From the NCBI RefSeq assembly GCF_030272615.1, contig NC_081406.1, forward strand, positions 112,623,783 through 112,687,782: a DNA stretch of 64,000 bases, in the 5' to 3' direction. How positions within the stretch are numbered: position 1 is the stretch's first letter; each line of letters starts with the position of its first letter. Made by a program: the position numbers and the translations under genes. A model generated the notes under the pieces. That model made no database searches. It had not been told where the DNA came from and saw only the letters and a program-made list of their open reading frames with translations. This DNA is from Cryptomeria japonica. Taxonomy: Eukaryota > Streptophyta > Pinopsida > Cupressales > Cupressaceae. Shown here piece after piece: positions 24,807-37,900 of the stretch.

Positions 24807-25541
24807 TAAAGATGGACGAAGGGAACGATGTTGTTGACCCTTCATAATTTATAATGAGATGGCAAAATGATCGGAGCATACAAGAGGCATTATATTAGAA
24901 ACCATATTAACATTTTGAAGAGGCCATTGACGAGAAATGAGGAATTAGTCAGGTTGCTTTGTACTTTGAAGGAAGTTCTTTCATTTGTTTTTCCAAGTAA
25001 ATTGGTCTTTGGTAGGAATTACATCTTTCAGGTCATTATCAACAATGAAGGCAACAAAATCTTGAATTGTTTTTTCTGGAGGACAAATACCTCCCATTTT
25101 TTCCTAGCTAGAAGTTATTGCATTGAAGTCTCCTCCTAGGATAATATTATGATCTGCATATTATTGGATGAAGCTTGTTAGGGTATCCCATAACCTCCTT
25201 TCTTCATGAGTGGAAGTTGGTCCATAAACATTAATCAACTTAAAAGATAGATCAAACCTTTGAATGCTAATAATTTGCCAATTGTGTCCTTCATGTAGAG
25301 GTTTTGCAAGTATTGTTTATGGATTCTATAATGTTAGTAATCCACCAGATGCTCCTACTGATGGAACATGTGTTGATTTCCATTCATTCCATTTGGGAAC
25401 TATCTCAAGAAAGGTTTCTTGAGAAAGTTTTGTTTCTTATAACATAACTATATATGTCCCTGATGAGTCAATTTATTTATTGACTCTCTTTGTCTTGTCA
25501 GAGGAGTTGATGCCTCTGACATTCCAGGAAACGATCTTCAT
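24807..25541 (-). pseudogene. LINE ORF2 endonuclease domain
   Basis: On the minus strand ORF2 opens at ATG 25541 with MKIVSWNVRGI, the usual start of a plant LINE apurinic-type endonuclease. The ETKLS box (catalytic Glu) is near 25430, and GGDFNAI (catalytic Asp/Asn) is near 25130. In-frame stops occur between these boxes. The domain would nick target DNA to prime reverse transcription. It is cut at 24807 by element B. Confidence 0.85.
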
Positions 25542-25543
25542 TA

Positions 25544-27938
25544 TTATTTGGGAAGGCAACATGCCCTCCTTGGTCTTTTGGATGTAGAAAATTGCCCATC
25601 TAGTGTAGTTTGTATGCCAAGCTCTATTTCCTCCTTTGTTTTGGTTTTATTAGAATTTTTGCCCATTCCCGTCTTCTTTGGATTCTGAGTTTGGGTAGGG
25701 GTCTGCATGATGGAGAGAGTTTGGGAGTAATCAAAGATCAAATTAGATGATTGTTCATTGGTATTTTATTGGCCATTGTCTAGCTCTAACTCCGTTGAGT
25801 TAATAATGGGTGACTATCGTGAGGTGTGACATTTTGTCAAGAGGGGGAGGTTTAAGAACATAAGTTCTCCATCTTCAAATAGTGCAGAGCAAACTTTGTT
25901 ATTTTGGGCTACTGAAGTTAACTTGCAAGTGAGGATGTCCTTTGATTTCCTGTCAATTGGACCCTTTATTTTAGACTCTGCAATCATCAAATCTTTGTAC
26001 ATATGTGGTGAGTGATGTGTCTTTATATCTTGATTATCCTCATTTAGAATCTGTTCTGCAATTTCATTAAATAGTTGGGATACAATTGAATCCAATAGTT
26101 CTTTCGCCATCTTATTTAGATCAGGTGTGCTTTTATTTTGAACTCCCATCTTGTTGTTTAGTTTCTTTTGGGGATTCACCTTGAAATTCATGGTGTGTTT
26201 ATCAAACATTATCTTCCTCATGAAATCATCAAAAGATGAATGAAGTTGGTTAGGTCTAGGAAGGACCCGCAAGTAGTTAACAAAATGATTATGCCATGAG
26301 CTTGTTTCCAAGGGATAGTAAGGATGCCATCCTAAACCATTTATCGAGTTAGATTCTTTTGAAGAAATAGGGGAGATCCTTGATGTCTTTAACAACCCAG
26401 ATGACATTATGGGGATTGGAGGAATAAAAAGGAATTAAAAATTCCTTGGGAGAGGGGATGCCTAGAGGAATGTGTGATTTCAAAAATCTTACATTCACCT
26501 AGGAAAAGAGCATTTAAAGCTAGTGGCTGGATGAAAAAGACAAAGAGTTGACTTTGTGGCTAATCATGATGATTAACCATTAACGACTCATTAGGAGAGG
26601 GATTAGAGGAAATGTTAGGTGGGATTAATATTTGTAGGAGAATTTAACTAGGAGAGAGAATGAGTGGAGGGAATAAAAAATTAGAAGAATAATGTTAAGT
26701 GAGTTTAGGGAGTTTCTAGAAGAATTAATTAAGAAGATGATTTGAAATTAATTAGCTAAGAGGAAGATTTGTGAGGATTTGATTTTTTTTAGAAGAATAA
26801 AGAAAGGGATTGATTTATTAAATAAATCAATCATATGCTATAGTGACAATATTAATTATATTTAATTAATATTGAGAGGAATTTGAATTAACATAATTAA
26901 TTAATTAATTATGCGAGGAATTAAAAATAATTAAAATAATTATTTTTAAGTGTCTACAGATCCACTTGGGGTGAGTTGCACTAATTGAATCAAATGAGGA
27001 TAAGGACGTTTAGGCATAGTAAGAATAGTATATATAACATTGGGAGAAATGGAGAGCGATAAATTTGATGTTGCATGCTTAAGCAAAAATGAATGTTGTT
27101 CACACTTGCTACAATAATGGAGCAAGTATACATAGTAAAAGAAGAAAATCACTTTAAGTACCTTGGAATGCAAAGAATTTGATGGCTCTGAATACTTGCT
27201 ACAGTCTGTAGGATTTTAACAGAGATCCTCATAGATACTGATATATGCTTGCTCTGCCTTTGAACATTGAGAGGAGAAGTGACCTAGATGAGGAATATGC
27301 TAACTTATAGCCTCAGGACCATCTATTACAACTTCTTGAGCATAGTAGCCGAATCTCTAATCAATGCTAATCTTCTGAGGAGTGAGTTTTGAGGTATCCA
27401 GAAGAATGCATACTCGAACTAATTTATCTATATGCTCAAAGAGGACTAGGTCATGTTGCATAAAGATATCGAACTGGTTAGAAAATGATTCTATTAGCTC
27501 TGGGTCTCTGTATTTGAGAGGGATTGAAGGGAATGAGATCCAAACTAGGAAGAACTTTATAACCTCCTTTGTGGGATTGAAGTTAGGCATCCAGAGCAAA
27601 GTGGAAAGATTGATTCCTTTGCAAAACCAATGTTTATGTTTATGCACTCTATCTCGATCCTTTTGGGCAGAAAAATAAGCAATAAAGAAGCACTTACCAA
27701 GATCTATGTAGAAAATATCTTGCAACCCTGACCATTCCTAGAATGCCCATTTGCATAAAGTTTCAATAGGAAGTAGGTTAATAGTGAGTTTTCCTATTAA
27801 TGTCGTCCCCCTCATGATTTTGACCTGGGAAGATAAATGCTCCTTTGGGACTACAATCTTATATAGGCCTTCATCATTACCTCTACCGATATTGGTAGGT
27901 TTTGGAGGAGGCTCTGTCTGAGTAACGGTCTTATTCAT
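25544..27938 (-). pseudogene. LINE ORF1 (DUF4283-like gag), split by solo LTR C
   Basis: It starts at MNKTVTQTEPPPKP (27938). Next comes a DUF4283-type region: GKCFFIAYFSAQKDRDRVHKH, LLWMPNFNPTKEVIKFF, WISFPSIPLKYRDPELIE and VRVCILLDTSKL (about 27700-27360). A short GHFSSQC piece may be the remains of a zinc knuckle. After the solo LTR the frame resumes as SPISSKESNSINGLGWHPYY and runs to a basic C-terminus (NSNKTKTKEEIELG) just before ORF2. Stops are present in several places. This would be the RNA-binding partner of the ORF2 enzyme. Confidence 0.75.
26380..26958 (-). mobile_element. Solo LTR C (579 bp) inserted in LINE ORF1
   Basis: The right end is TGTCTACA (26951-26958), the left end is TTGATGTC (26380). 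It is flanked by an exact gatcc duplication (26375-26379 and 26959-26963). Deleting the LTR and one gatcc joins LINE ORF1 in frame (TPSGS then PISSKES). Its termini match those of solo LTR D (58715-60463), so they probably belong to one family. Strand is inferred from the TGTAGACA end that starts similar LTRs here. Confidence 0.85.
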
Positions 27939-28580
27939 CTTTTGACCCAGGTTTTAAGTATTTCTCTTGATTTTTGCAACTTGTTTCTTCCTTGATTTGC
28001 ATGAGACAATGTAGGAAGACGAAAGCCCTTCAGGTACTGTCTATTTGGTTTGAAGAGAGATCCCAATGGTATGTTATTGGGGAACGAAAGAGTGTTTTGA
28101 AAATTCTACTTCACTCCTTCATGTTCATCAGGCTTGCGTTCTTTTTCTCTTATTGAGATGGTATTTGGGTAAGTAAGGAATGTGGGAATAGATGAATCTT
28201 TAGATTTTTCATTATCATTTTTCCAGAAAGGTCTTTCATCTTGACAGATATCAAAAAATTATTGCTTACTTCTATTCAAGGGGCGATAGGCATGAAAGGG
28301 TAACCTCTTAGGTTTGTTGAGTTTATGTTTGGGAAGATAGTCATGTGTGGTATGAGGGGTAGGTAGAAGCCCGTATGAAGATTCAATGTTGTGCCCTCGG
28401 AAAGTAGTCTGCCATCTGCCTCTCGGTCTCGTGTTGAAGTGGTAATGGTAATCTTGACCCTGTTGATCTCTTCTAACTATGCTGATGTTGGTGTCGTAGC
28501 CTTGTCCATGGTGTTGACCTTGTTTTCTGCCATATCCCTGCCATGATCTCTGATAATTCCTGCGAGGCCCGTGCAGAGAA
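27939..28580 (-). other. LINE 5' region upstream of ORF1
   Basis: The minus-strand frames here give R/Q/H-rich sequence (for example RSWQGYGRKQGQHHGQGYD near 28560-28500) with stops, continuous with the ORF1 leader. It is probably LINE 5' sequence; the outer boundary near 28580 is a guess. Confidence 0.45.
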
Positions 28581-28589
28581 TTTTATGAA

Positions 28590-30100
28590 TGGAGTTGTTA
28601 TCTTCTTATATTAATTTACTTTCAAGTCTTAGCTAAGGTATTAACGATTTTCCATTTTATGCATATGATGATAAGTTATCTCATCCTTCTATCTATAGAT
28701 ATGGTACAGATGAAACATCGACTACTCATGCTTAAACCTCTCCCAAGTTTGGACCTACCCATGAGGACATTTTGGTGCAAGAAGAGAGTATTAACACTTC
28801 TTTCAAAAGTCTCCCTCTTAAGAATGAAGTTTTGAGGAATGATGTCGATCCCTCTCCTAAAATACAACTCCCCCATGAGGATAATTTTGTGCAAGAGGAT
28901 TATATCATGACTACTTTTCCTATAGATACATCACCTTTTATTGACTCCAATGATCTCCCTTCTAGAGATAAAACATTGATAGATCATGTTTGTCCCTCTA
29001 CCAAAGTTTTTCCTACTGATGAGGATACCTTAGAGAAAGATGAATTAGAACTTTTCTTAGTGATCTCTCTCCCAAAGATGAATCTTTAGCAAACAAAGAG
29101 CCTAATCAAAACCAGGTCAATATGATTCATGTTTCGAATCATGCAAATGAACATGTGGAGCCTAATTTTTTTGTTCATATTCGTCAAGATGCACTTCAAC
29201 CTTAAACCAAACCAATGATTGTTGCTAAGAAGAGAACTAGACCTTCCAACTACTTTTTTAACTGTGCAAAACAAATCTCTCAAATGGATAGGATGAAACA
29301 ACAAATGTCATAAAAATATAGTTAGCATGGAGTAGCTCACACATATAACCATCAAAATATTGTTCTTCCTCAACATGTTGGTAGGGAAACTAATCTTGTT
29401 GAGAAACTTCATACTACTCTAACTAAGATCTCTCTTTGGGATTTGATTCAAACTTCACCTACATACCATGGTTTGATCCAAAAAGCCTTACATAAGGTAG
29501 TTGCCTCTTCTTTTTCTAGACCAAAAAATTCAGCAACCTCATTTGATTGTATGCATGAAAATATGGATATTAGGTTATCACAAGATGAATTGATTTCATT
29601 AGAAATTCAAAACCAACATGATCCAATTGCGATCATACCCTGCATTCCTGAACATGAGAAAGTGTACCTTAATTGATAACGGATCAGCCTTAATGTTTGT
29701 AGCATTGAATTATTACATAAGATCAATTGGGATACTTCCTTCATTCAACCTAATTCCCTCATCATTCATGGCTTTGATAATTTTGGTGGAGAGTCACTAG
29801 GTATGATCACATTGCCTATTATAATAGGACCCATGACTTTACCCACAACTATTCATGTCTTGCCTAATACCCTCACATTAATATTCTTCTGGGTAGACCA
29901 TGGATTAATGTTATGCAAGTAGTCCCTTCTACCCGTCATTGCATAATAAAATTCAGACATATTAATGAACTTTACATGATCAAGTTTGATCCTAATCCTT
30001 ATGGTGGTGTCCAAGAAGAAGTAGGAGGCATATCCTTCTTTAACACTATGATTCTTTCTACAACGTGTAATCTCCTATCAATGATACTTTCTTAGAGAAA
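28590..30100 (+). pseudogene. Ty3/gypsy gag-protease remnant
   Basis: A plus-strand series of broken frames runs from about 28,700. It ends with a retropepsin-like piece: LIDNGSALMF (about 29670-29700, where the usual active site is DTG/DGG), IILVESH and LGMITLPI pieces, and then GRPWINVMQVVPSTRHCIIKF (about 29890-29950), which matches the LLGRPW...PST region of plant Ty3/gypsy proteases. The upstream acidic repeats (SPKIQLPHEDNFVQEDY and similar) look like gag linker. Frameshifts and stops show that it is dead. No RT is seen immediately downstream. Confidence 0.65.
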
Positions 30101-31470
30101 AATTGGGGTCCTTTAGACTTTACACCCTCCTTTAATGGAGAATATAAAGTCCTCCAATCCAAGTATGAATCCTTGAAGAAGCCTTGTGTTTCATTTATCC
30201 AAGATTCTTCTAAATCCATTCCAAATTTTTCTTCTAACAAATGTCTTGATGATGATTAGGGCTCTTTAGACTTCAACACAATTGAAACTAAGAGTGAACC
30301 CTCTCCTCCTAACATTTTAACACATACACTTGATTCTAAACATGGATGCAGTTGACATGGTTTAGGATGTGTAAAACAAAATATTGAGGGTCATGAGAAA
30401 TCTACATTACATTTTTTAAAGAAGGCTTATGTTTCTAACCTCCTCCTTTGTTGACATCCCCTCCCCCATAGTTTAGTACATCTATGTCCTCTTCTACTAA
30501 ATTTTCACTAAAACAAGAGAGTATTTTGTTCAACCTTCTTCAAGCCAAATTAATTACTATCTCTTGCCCAAACAAAAGATAAAGCATAAATAAAATCATG
30601 AAAATTATTTTGTTTGCGTGTATCATTAAATGTACAACCATTCTAGAAATGAATGTCAAGCTTCGAAGAGTGAAATTCAACAATTTATTGATTCTAGTAT
30701 TGTTCAAATAACAAGTGAAAATGTGTGGTACATTTGTCTTGTCACTTTTTAAATAAAATTTATGTCTTATTTTGTTGCTCCTCACTATGTGGTCCATTAG
30801 TATATTGTCTATCGGAGTCTCCTTGTCATTCATGATGGTACAATTTCATGTGTAATCATACTTGTCTAGCAACATAATAGCTTAGTTATTCTTGTTTCTA
30901 TTTTGGGGGGAAATAATAGTTTCAAATCATTCCTCCTTCTTAAGGAACCACTTTACCCTCGTTGAGCTGTATCTTTTGTAGTGGTTTGTCTATCCTGTGT
31001 AGAATTGAGGGCCTCTTCCTTGCTTTAAAGCATATATTTTTTAAATGATATCTCCTTGATCATAGAAAGTGTGCAATCCTTGATTAAGAATCCCATCTCC
31101 TAACAATTGGGAAGATGTGTATTCTTGCTCTCCTTCCCATTTTAGTTGAAGATGTTATGTTTATTAAAGATATCCTCTCTTTTTGGAGGTAGATATCTTG
31201 AAGGAAATATCTCTTCCTTCTGCTTTGATATTTATGTATCCTTCATAATGACCCCTTTACACTTTTTGCAAGATATCTCTTTTACAACTATCCATTCTTT
31301 TCTTAAAGACTTGTATCTTTTAACAAATCTTCCTTGCATGGAACACATGCATTTTCATCGAGGATATCTCCTTGTAATTGAAGGTGTTTATCCTTGATGT
31401 GAATTTCTATCTTCCTTAAGATGTTGGATCAACATGGAAGTATGTTAACATCTTAAGGGAGGGGGAAGCA
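30100..31470 (+). other. Decayed internal sequence of the gypsy remnant, no gene recognised
   Basis: There are only short frames. From 31,020 to 31,400 the word gatatctc and variants recur at irregular spacing. A purine tract at 31455-31468 ends the stretch, suggesting the 3' edge of an internal region. Confidence 0.4.
31455..31468 (+). other. Polypurine-tract-like sequence
   Basis: AAGGGAGGGGGAAG on the plus strand lies downstream of the gypsy protease remnant and just upstream of the repeat pair. This is where a 3' LTR would begin. Confidence 0.45.
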
Positions 31471-31789
31471 TATATGGGTTCCTTGTTGCTTATGCTTGGT
31501 GTCATTGCAACACTCACCTTGTGGTCTTATATCAAATTTTTACTTGGTGCATATTTAGCATCCATTTTGCAGTCTCATGTTTGGTGCACACTGAAGCACT
31601 TATTTTGAAATCTCATGTTTTGTGCATATTACTTCACATACAAAGGTTTTTTTTTTATAATTTTGTGTATGGTGCATGCTATAACACCCATTTTGCAACC
31701 ACATTTTTAGATGATTTAGTAAATAAAGATTTTGATTTGTAATATTTTTTAACATAAATCATCCAACATCAAAAAATATTGTTGGCCAA

Positions 31790-33360
31790 TGGAATTCATA
31801 CCTTCCTGTCTTATCAATTGGTGTACATCCTTGTTCTTTCTATAAGTCTACTTGTTTTCTTGCAATAGCATGCTAAGAACTATATTAGAGGTTGAGACAT
31901 GTCTCTTCAACTAATTGGCTTGGAACCTTTAGTTTGTTTTAGTACTAATTTTGTGTGCTTTGTATATTTGAATGCTTTTGCATGGATTGATGGGATCCTA
32001 TGATTAGGGGCTTGATCATCCTTCAAACCTAGTGTCATCCTATCCCTAACTTGTCTTTCTCGCGACTACTCTATTGCTTTATTTTTACTTTGCTATAAGC
32101 ATGAACGTAAGTTAATGCTCTTGCTAAAGTGGAAGCTAAATATAGTGTTGTAAATTATAACACCTTACAATTTCACACCCTTTTTGGCCCTTACTATAGT
32201 GTGCCTTCTCCTATGTTATTTCAAGATTATTTGGGCTCTATCCTATTTTAAAATTCTAGGCACTATATTCCACACTTAAATGTAGTGAATCCAAATTTAA
32301 ATTCAAGATCTAATATCAAGGCCTTAATATCTCTGTTCCCACAAATTAAGGCCTATTTTATTAGGACACTATCAATCCGCTCTAGTGTTTGATGCTTTTT
32401 TGGCCAAATTTTGGGGGATTAACATGTTGGCCTTAACATTGCAGAATCTGATCTTGAATTCAGATATGAATGTGGAAAGTTGACCAAAATAAAAATATAC
32501 CTTGAGAACACTATATAAGGTATCATCTCTAATTCATTTGAATGTCCCTACACAAGCTATCATTCCAAATCAAGAGTGAATATTCTTCCATCAAGAGCAG
32601 ATCTAAGTAGGTGGAGTAGCAAGCTACATCAAGGTGTCTTCAAGTTTTTTTTCATGATGGATTTTGTTATGATTTATCATGTTATTGCATCAACACTTGG
32701 ATGACTTATTTAAAGATAATTGCATCATCAATAAAAGGTATAATCATTTCATTTTAGTACTTCAATTCAACATTTTATTTCAGATTTAACCTTTGTCCTA
32801 CCAAGGGTAAGCTCTCATTTCTAATCAATCATATTTGTAGTGTAGGTTAACACATAAGGTCTAGGGTTTGACTTAGGTAATCCCTTATACAACAAAAAAA
32901 CATTTTCCTCCCTTTTTGTATAGTTATAGGTTCAAATATAGGTTCTTGATGAATTTTGAAGGTATAGGAGCATAGTGTAGACAAAGGCAGCTCGGTTCCC
33001 ATAAATAAATCACTAGAAAAGTTTGGCCTATAGTGCCTAGCACTAGAGTCCTTGTTTGATCCAAAACTCCAAGGGAAGGCAATTTGAGGGCTTTAAATAC
33101 TAGATGTAACCTCCATTTTTACTTGGACACCTATTAGGACCATGATGCCTAGCTTTAATGTTTAGCCATTTTGAGATCTTCTTTCTATCATAGGTTCCTA
33201 TCTGTATCACATTTTTAGATATGTCTTTATAATTTGCATTCATATTTTGTAGCTTACTATTTATGCCAATTTTGGTCAATTTCTTAACATTCTTCCTAGT
33301 TCTTGCATCATTTATTATCTTTATCACATCCAATCATAATTAATCAAAAATAAAATAATC
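31790..33360 (+). repeat. Diverged direct repeat, copy 1 (old LTR-like)
   Basis: Collinear, imperfect matches to copy 2 include ggaattcat, tctataagtctacttgtt, gagcatgaac/aagcatgaac, gctaaatatagtgt, caatttcacac, and later ttcaattcaa and gtctagggtttg with a matching taggcaa/taggtaa segment. Offset is about 1.7 kb. No genes. Confidence 0.6.
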
Positions 33361-33509
33361 AATCCAAGTGCCCAACTCTTTTAAGGGACCAAAGTTGGGC
33401 CTAATTGCTTGTTTTCCAATGACATTGAGAGGCATTGGGAATAATTCCTAGTTTACATGTTTAGACTAGTAAACCCCATTTCTGTACACTTCAAACATAA
33501 CTTGTTATC

Positions 33510-34900
33510 TAGTGGAATTCATGAAATCTCTATGGAGCCCTAGCATAACACAACTTGTTAGTTGATGGACCACAAACCCTCTCTTCCTAATGGTGTATGC
33601 TCTTTCTCTTTCTATAGGCCCACTTGTTCTTTTGCAATAACATTTTGATATTGATATTACAAGTTGACATAACCTTTACATCAAGGTCTCTTCACCTAGT
33701 TGACTTTGAGCCTTTTGTTTGTTTTAGTTATTGTCTTTGTACATGTGTATCTTACTTCGAATGTTTGTGTGGACTAATAGGATCTTAAGCTCAGGAGCTT
33801 GTGCATCCCTCAACTTTGTATCATCCTATGCGAAGTATGCCTTTCTGTCAACTACTCTCTCTCTCTCTACTTTACCATGAGCATGAACATAAGATCAAAC
33901 CCCTGCTAAAGTGGGGCTAAATATAGTGTATTATATTGTATCCCTTTACAATTTCACACTCTATTTGGCACTTAATTTAGTGTATTTTGGTGGCATTAGG
34001 GCACTCGATAACTGTGTCTCACTAAAATTCCCTAAAATTGTAACCATTACTAGTGTTGGCCTTCATAATTCAAAATTTGGTCTCAATTTTGGTACTTGAC
34101 CATTCTATGTCGGATTTTTATTAAAAAATACCTTGTTATCTCTATATAAAGCATATTTTCTATCATTCATAAAGTTAACTTCTAAGACCAAGCATTCTTA
34201 TCTAGTCCAATCAAGAGCATCCAAGAAGTAGTAAACTGCATCACTCTATATTTAGGTATGATTTCATATGTGTTGATTATGTTTTTTTATCATACTATTT
34301 TATTAGCAATTGAAGGACTTGCCTAAGGAGCATTTCAACACCACCATTTCCATTCCTAGGGTATAAGCCATTCAATTCAAAAAATTTATCATTATTCTAG
34401 CCTTGATATTATTAAGGATAGGCTTTCCTTTTTATCAATTATAGTAGTCGTGGAGGTTGGAACACCAACATGGGGTTTGAATTAGGCAAAAACCTATACA
34501 ACATAACCCTTCTTTCCCATTTTTCATGTGTGTAGGATCAAGTCTACAATAAAGAGTGTTACATGAGTGTAGAGCAGATCATGAATGACATCCCTAGATT
34601 TTGAATAGGTAGAAAGACTAGGACTAGGGTACCTAACACTTGCATTTGATGCTTTTCAACTAGATTTTTGGGAGAAAAGTTTATAGGACCTCCTGACTTC
34701 ATTTTTGATCTATTTTGTCAGTTTGGATGCTCTTAAGACTAGGAGACCTAGCACACTTGTCTTGCACTTTTAGCTCTAGATTTTAGATCTAGGTTCTTTT
34801 TTGTGTCCTATTTCCAAATATGGCTTACTATGTTGGTTTTTTGATATGTAACTTGTAGTTATTGCTGAAAGTGACAATTGTTCTATCATTTAACCTAGTT
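33510..34900 (+). repeat. Diverged direct repeat, copy 2
   Basis: This is the second copy of the sequence at 31790-33360, with the same blocks in the same order and many indels. It could be the second LTR of an old element or a tandem LTR. I see no coding region. Confidence 0.6.
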
Positions 34901-37900
34901 CATTCACACACACTTCACAATATCAAATCCATTGAAGTAAAGGAACATAAATTCCAGTGTAGACATGCAATGTAGATTTGAGATCTTAGTTTACATCCAT
35001 AGGCTTAGGAACTCATTTCCAAACATATCACTATGATAAATATTTAATGCTTGGGTTTGCAAATTGGAAAAATATTTAATATTGAGAAAAAATAGTTCCA
35101 TAGTAAAAGGGGAAATGGTTTTGTAAGATAATAGTATTAGTCACATGGTTTAAGTAATAATATTTGATGGTTTTGTGCAATCTTATTTTTATAAAAAACA
35201 AGCACATAAGTAGTTGTCAAGGCCGTGTTGATTGTGTATCTCATATAGTTTGCATATGTGAGGGGAGGAAGCATGGATTGGGATGTGTGGTTGCATGATT
35301 CCCATTCACTTGTTCATGTGGAGTTCATGTACAAAGCTTGACGATTTAGCCTGGGTACTCATGGAAACTCTACATGTGTATTGTAATATTTGTTCATGAG
35401 ATAATACATTGAGTGTGGATGCTAAGTTTCCCCTCTTTAGAGATTTCTTAAGTCATGTCTTGTGTCATCTTGATATTATCTTTTTTATTTGTTTGTATTT
35501 TGGATTCTGGATACTTAGTTACATGATTTTGTCTTATGGGGTCATGTGAAAATAGTTCTATATGACCAGTTTTTTCTTCTAATTGTTGTATATTACAACT
35601 GCAAACTTATTTCTTAAAAGTGGATGCTGGTTTGCAAAAAAGTAATTGTTTGGTGAGATAAAGCAACATCTTTCATGTAATCTTCACTTATAATTCATTG
35701 TAGCTAAGTGACAATCTTTAGGAGTTCTTATGAGTTTGAGTGCTCATAACTAGTGTCCTAGTGGGTAATTGACACTAGGAACCAAGATCAATTGAGAAAA
35801 GTGGATAGGGTTTGAGCACTTAGTAAGGAGAATTAGGTGACTCTTTTACTTGTTGTATTGGAATTTTATCATAGGGGCTAGTTCACTAGTTTTAACTTGC
35901 TTGGAGGTGCTAGGATTTTCAATAGTTTATTTGAAGTTCACACACGATATTAATAGATAATCCCTACTCATTAGATTAGGAGATTGATATTGTAAACAAG
36001 TATTTGAGAGATTTTTATAAATGACGACTTCCATGTAAAATTCTAGACACTTAATTAACTGTCCAAAGAGTCTTTATGATTGGGGGTGAGGTCCACCTTA
36101 ATAAGAAAATGTTTGTAAGTATGAATATAAAAAAGATTTTCAATCTCATAGCATACACTATTATTTGCCCTTAGGAAATTCCATAGATGGATTGGTGGGC
36201 TTGGAAGATCAGTTTAGATGAGAGTCTTGAGTTATGCATTCCTGGAAACTTTAAAGTCACAAGTCTAACAAAACAATCCCAAGTGAGTATTTTCATGAAC
36301 TTATTTGGATTAGCTATGGAACATTAGTACTTGTTGTTAATCACTAATGGAAAATAAAAAAATATCTGTATAAGATTTCAAGCCCTAATAAACTTGACAC
36401 CATGGGGTTCTTAGGAGTGCTTAAATAAGACTTTTCCAACATGGTAGAACTAACATAGTAAGCAACAAGGCTATAATTTGCTTGTTAATTAATAAAACAT
36501 ATGACATCTATAACCAAAGTAACATCAATTACGATTTTAAAGAAATTACCTTGTCATAAATATTTTGAACAAATTTATCAACTCATTTTCATGTCATGCT
36601 CATCTCCATTTGCAACAACAATTATAAAAAAACATAACTTGAACCATTTAAATAATTTCTAATCTAGCCTATAAGTAGGATTAAAATTGAAAGAAATATG
36701 AAAAGCTTCTAAACAATCATGTGTAAGAAGTTTGGAAAAGTGGGTAGTGCTAATTAAAAATCTTAGTATACATAAAACAAACTATAAGTATGTACATGAG
36801 AGCTCTCTATGAAAAAACTTTCCTTTTCAATATCAAAATTTATTTTTTCTTTTTTTTTGAGAGGATGAACATTCCGAATCGTTTTAGCAAACTTGTTTTA
36901 GCCATACCTTGACTTCAAATCATAAGGGCACAAATAATCAACCTATTTCAACATAGTGCCCAAGATCAAGGAGTATCTATTCTACCAAAGTTGCTTTCAG
37001 AATGATTTCAATCTCACCCTTTTAGAGCATCACGAGCCCTACATTCAACAAGATTTGATTCTTGATGGACTCTTGGTGAATCACATATATTCACAAATAA
37101 ACTAAAGGCCAAGCTATCAAATGTTGAATGATAAATCAATACAATGAAAAAACAATTAAAATAAATGGACTATTCACGCCATCAAACCCTCATCTTATAT
37201 ATTTACAATCACGTAAAGATAAAGTACAAATATAAATATATTCTATACAAATCAAACATTGTCAAAAATTATTTCTATAATAATTATAGCCACACTTTTT
37301 CTATTTCAATTCATTAAGCCCAATTCATAAAGATAAAGATTTATTGAAAGTGACATGATATTCCTAAATTATACCATTAACCAAAGCTCAAATTCTTTGA
37401 ATAAATAAGAATAACCCTAACATCATGTCCCAAATAAATTCACTAGAATAAATACCCTTACTTTTAAGTCTAAGATAAAAATTGAACTATTCAGTTATTA
37501 ACAAATAATAAACAACCTGACAATATTATAAAACTTTTCCAAACCAAACAATTTCTTTAATTTTTTTAGGGAACTTGTACCTATTCAAATGAGGTCCCAC
37601 ACAATGCTTAAATTCAAAACTAGGCAACTACAATAGAATAGCATTATGTTAGGCACGTCTTCTCACAAGTCACAACTAGCCTTGTAGCTCAATTCCCGGA
37701 GGTGTAAGGTGTGGATTCATTCCACAAAGCTTGGAGTACACGTACACCGTCCAGAGGAAGGAAATGTAAGCCTCCTTAGGTAAGACAGTTTATTATTATT
37801 ATTATTTGTATCGACATTTCGTTTTGAATAAGAATCCGACATTTTCATCGCGATTTAGGCTTCAAAACTTTTAAAAGCACCGTGTCTTTCGGAAGTCTGC

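Larger units (their letters stand above)
9373..28580 (-). mobile_element. Degenerate LINE (non-LTR retrotransposon), split by three LTR insertions
   Basis: In minus-strand order I find an ORF1 with a DUF4283-like segment (27938-25544), an apurinic-type endonuclease (25541-24807), a reverse transcriptase (17298-16042, then 12070-11268), a zf-RVT segment (11057-10761) and an RNase H (10310-9825). This is the order expected for a plant L1-type LINE. Stops and frameshifts are scattered through all parts, so it is dead. It is interrupted by solo LTR A (12076-16036), LTR element B (17316-24806) and solo LTR C (26380-26958). The 3' end is not marked by a clear poly(A). Sequence from 9824 down to the E1 LTR at 9373 may be its 3' UTR, which is uncertain. 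The 5' edge near 28580 is also approximate. Confidence 0.85.

Noticed and set aside
37670-37745. tRNA- or SINE-like words (tgtagctcaattcccgg and ggattcattcc)
   Set aside because: Spacing between the A-box-like and B-box-like words is too short and no cloverleaf forms by eye; I could not find flanking duplications.
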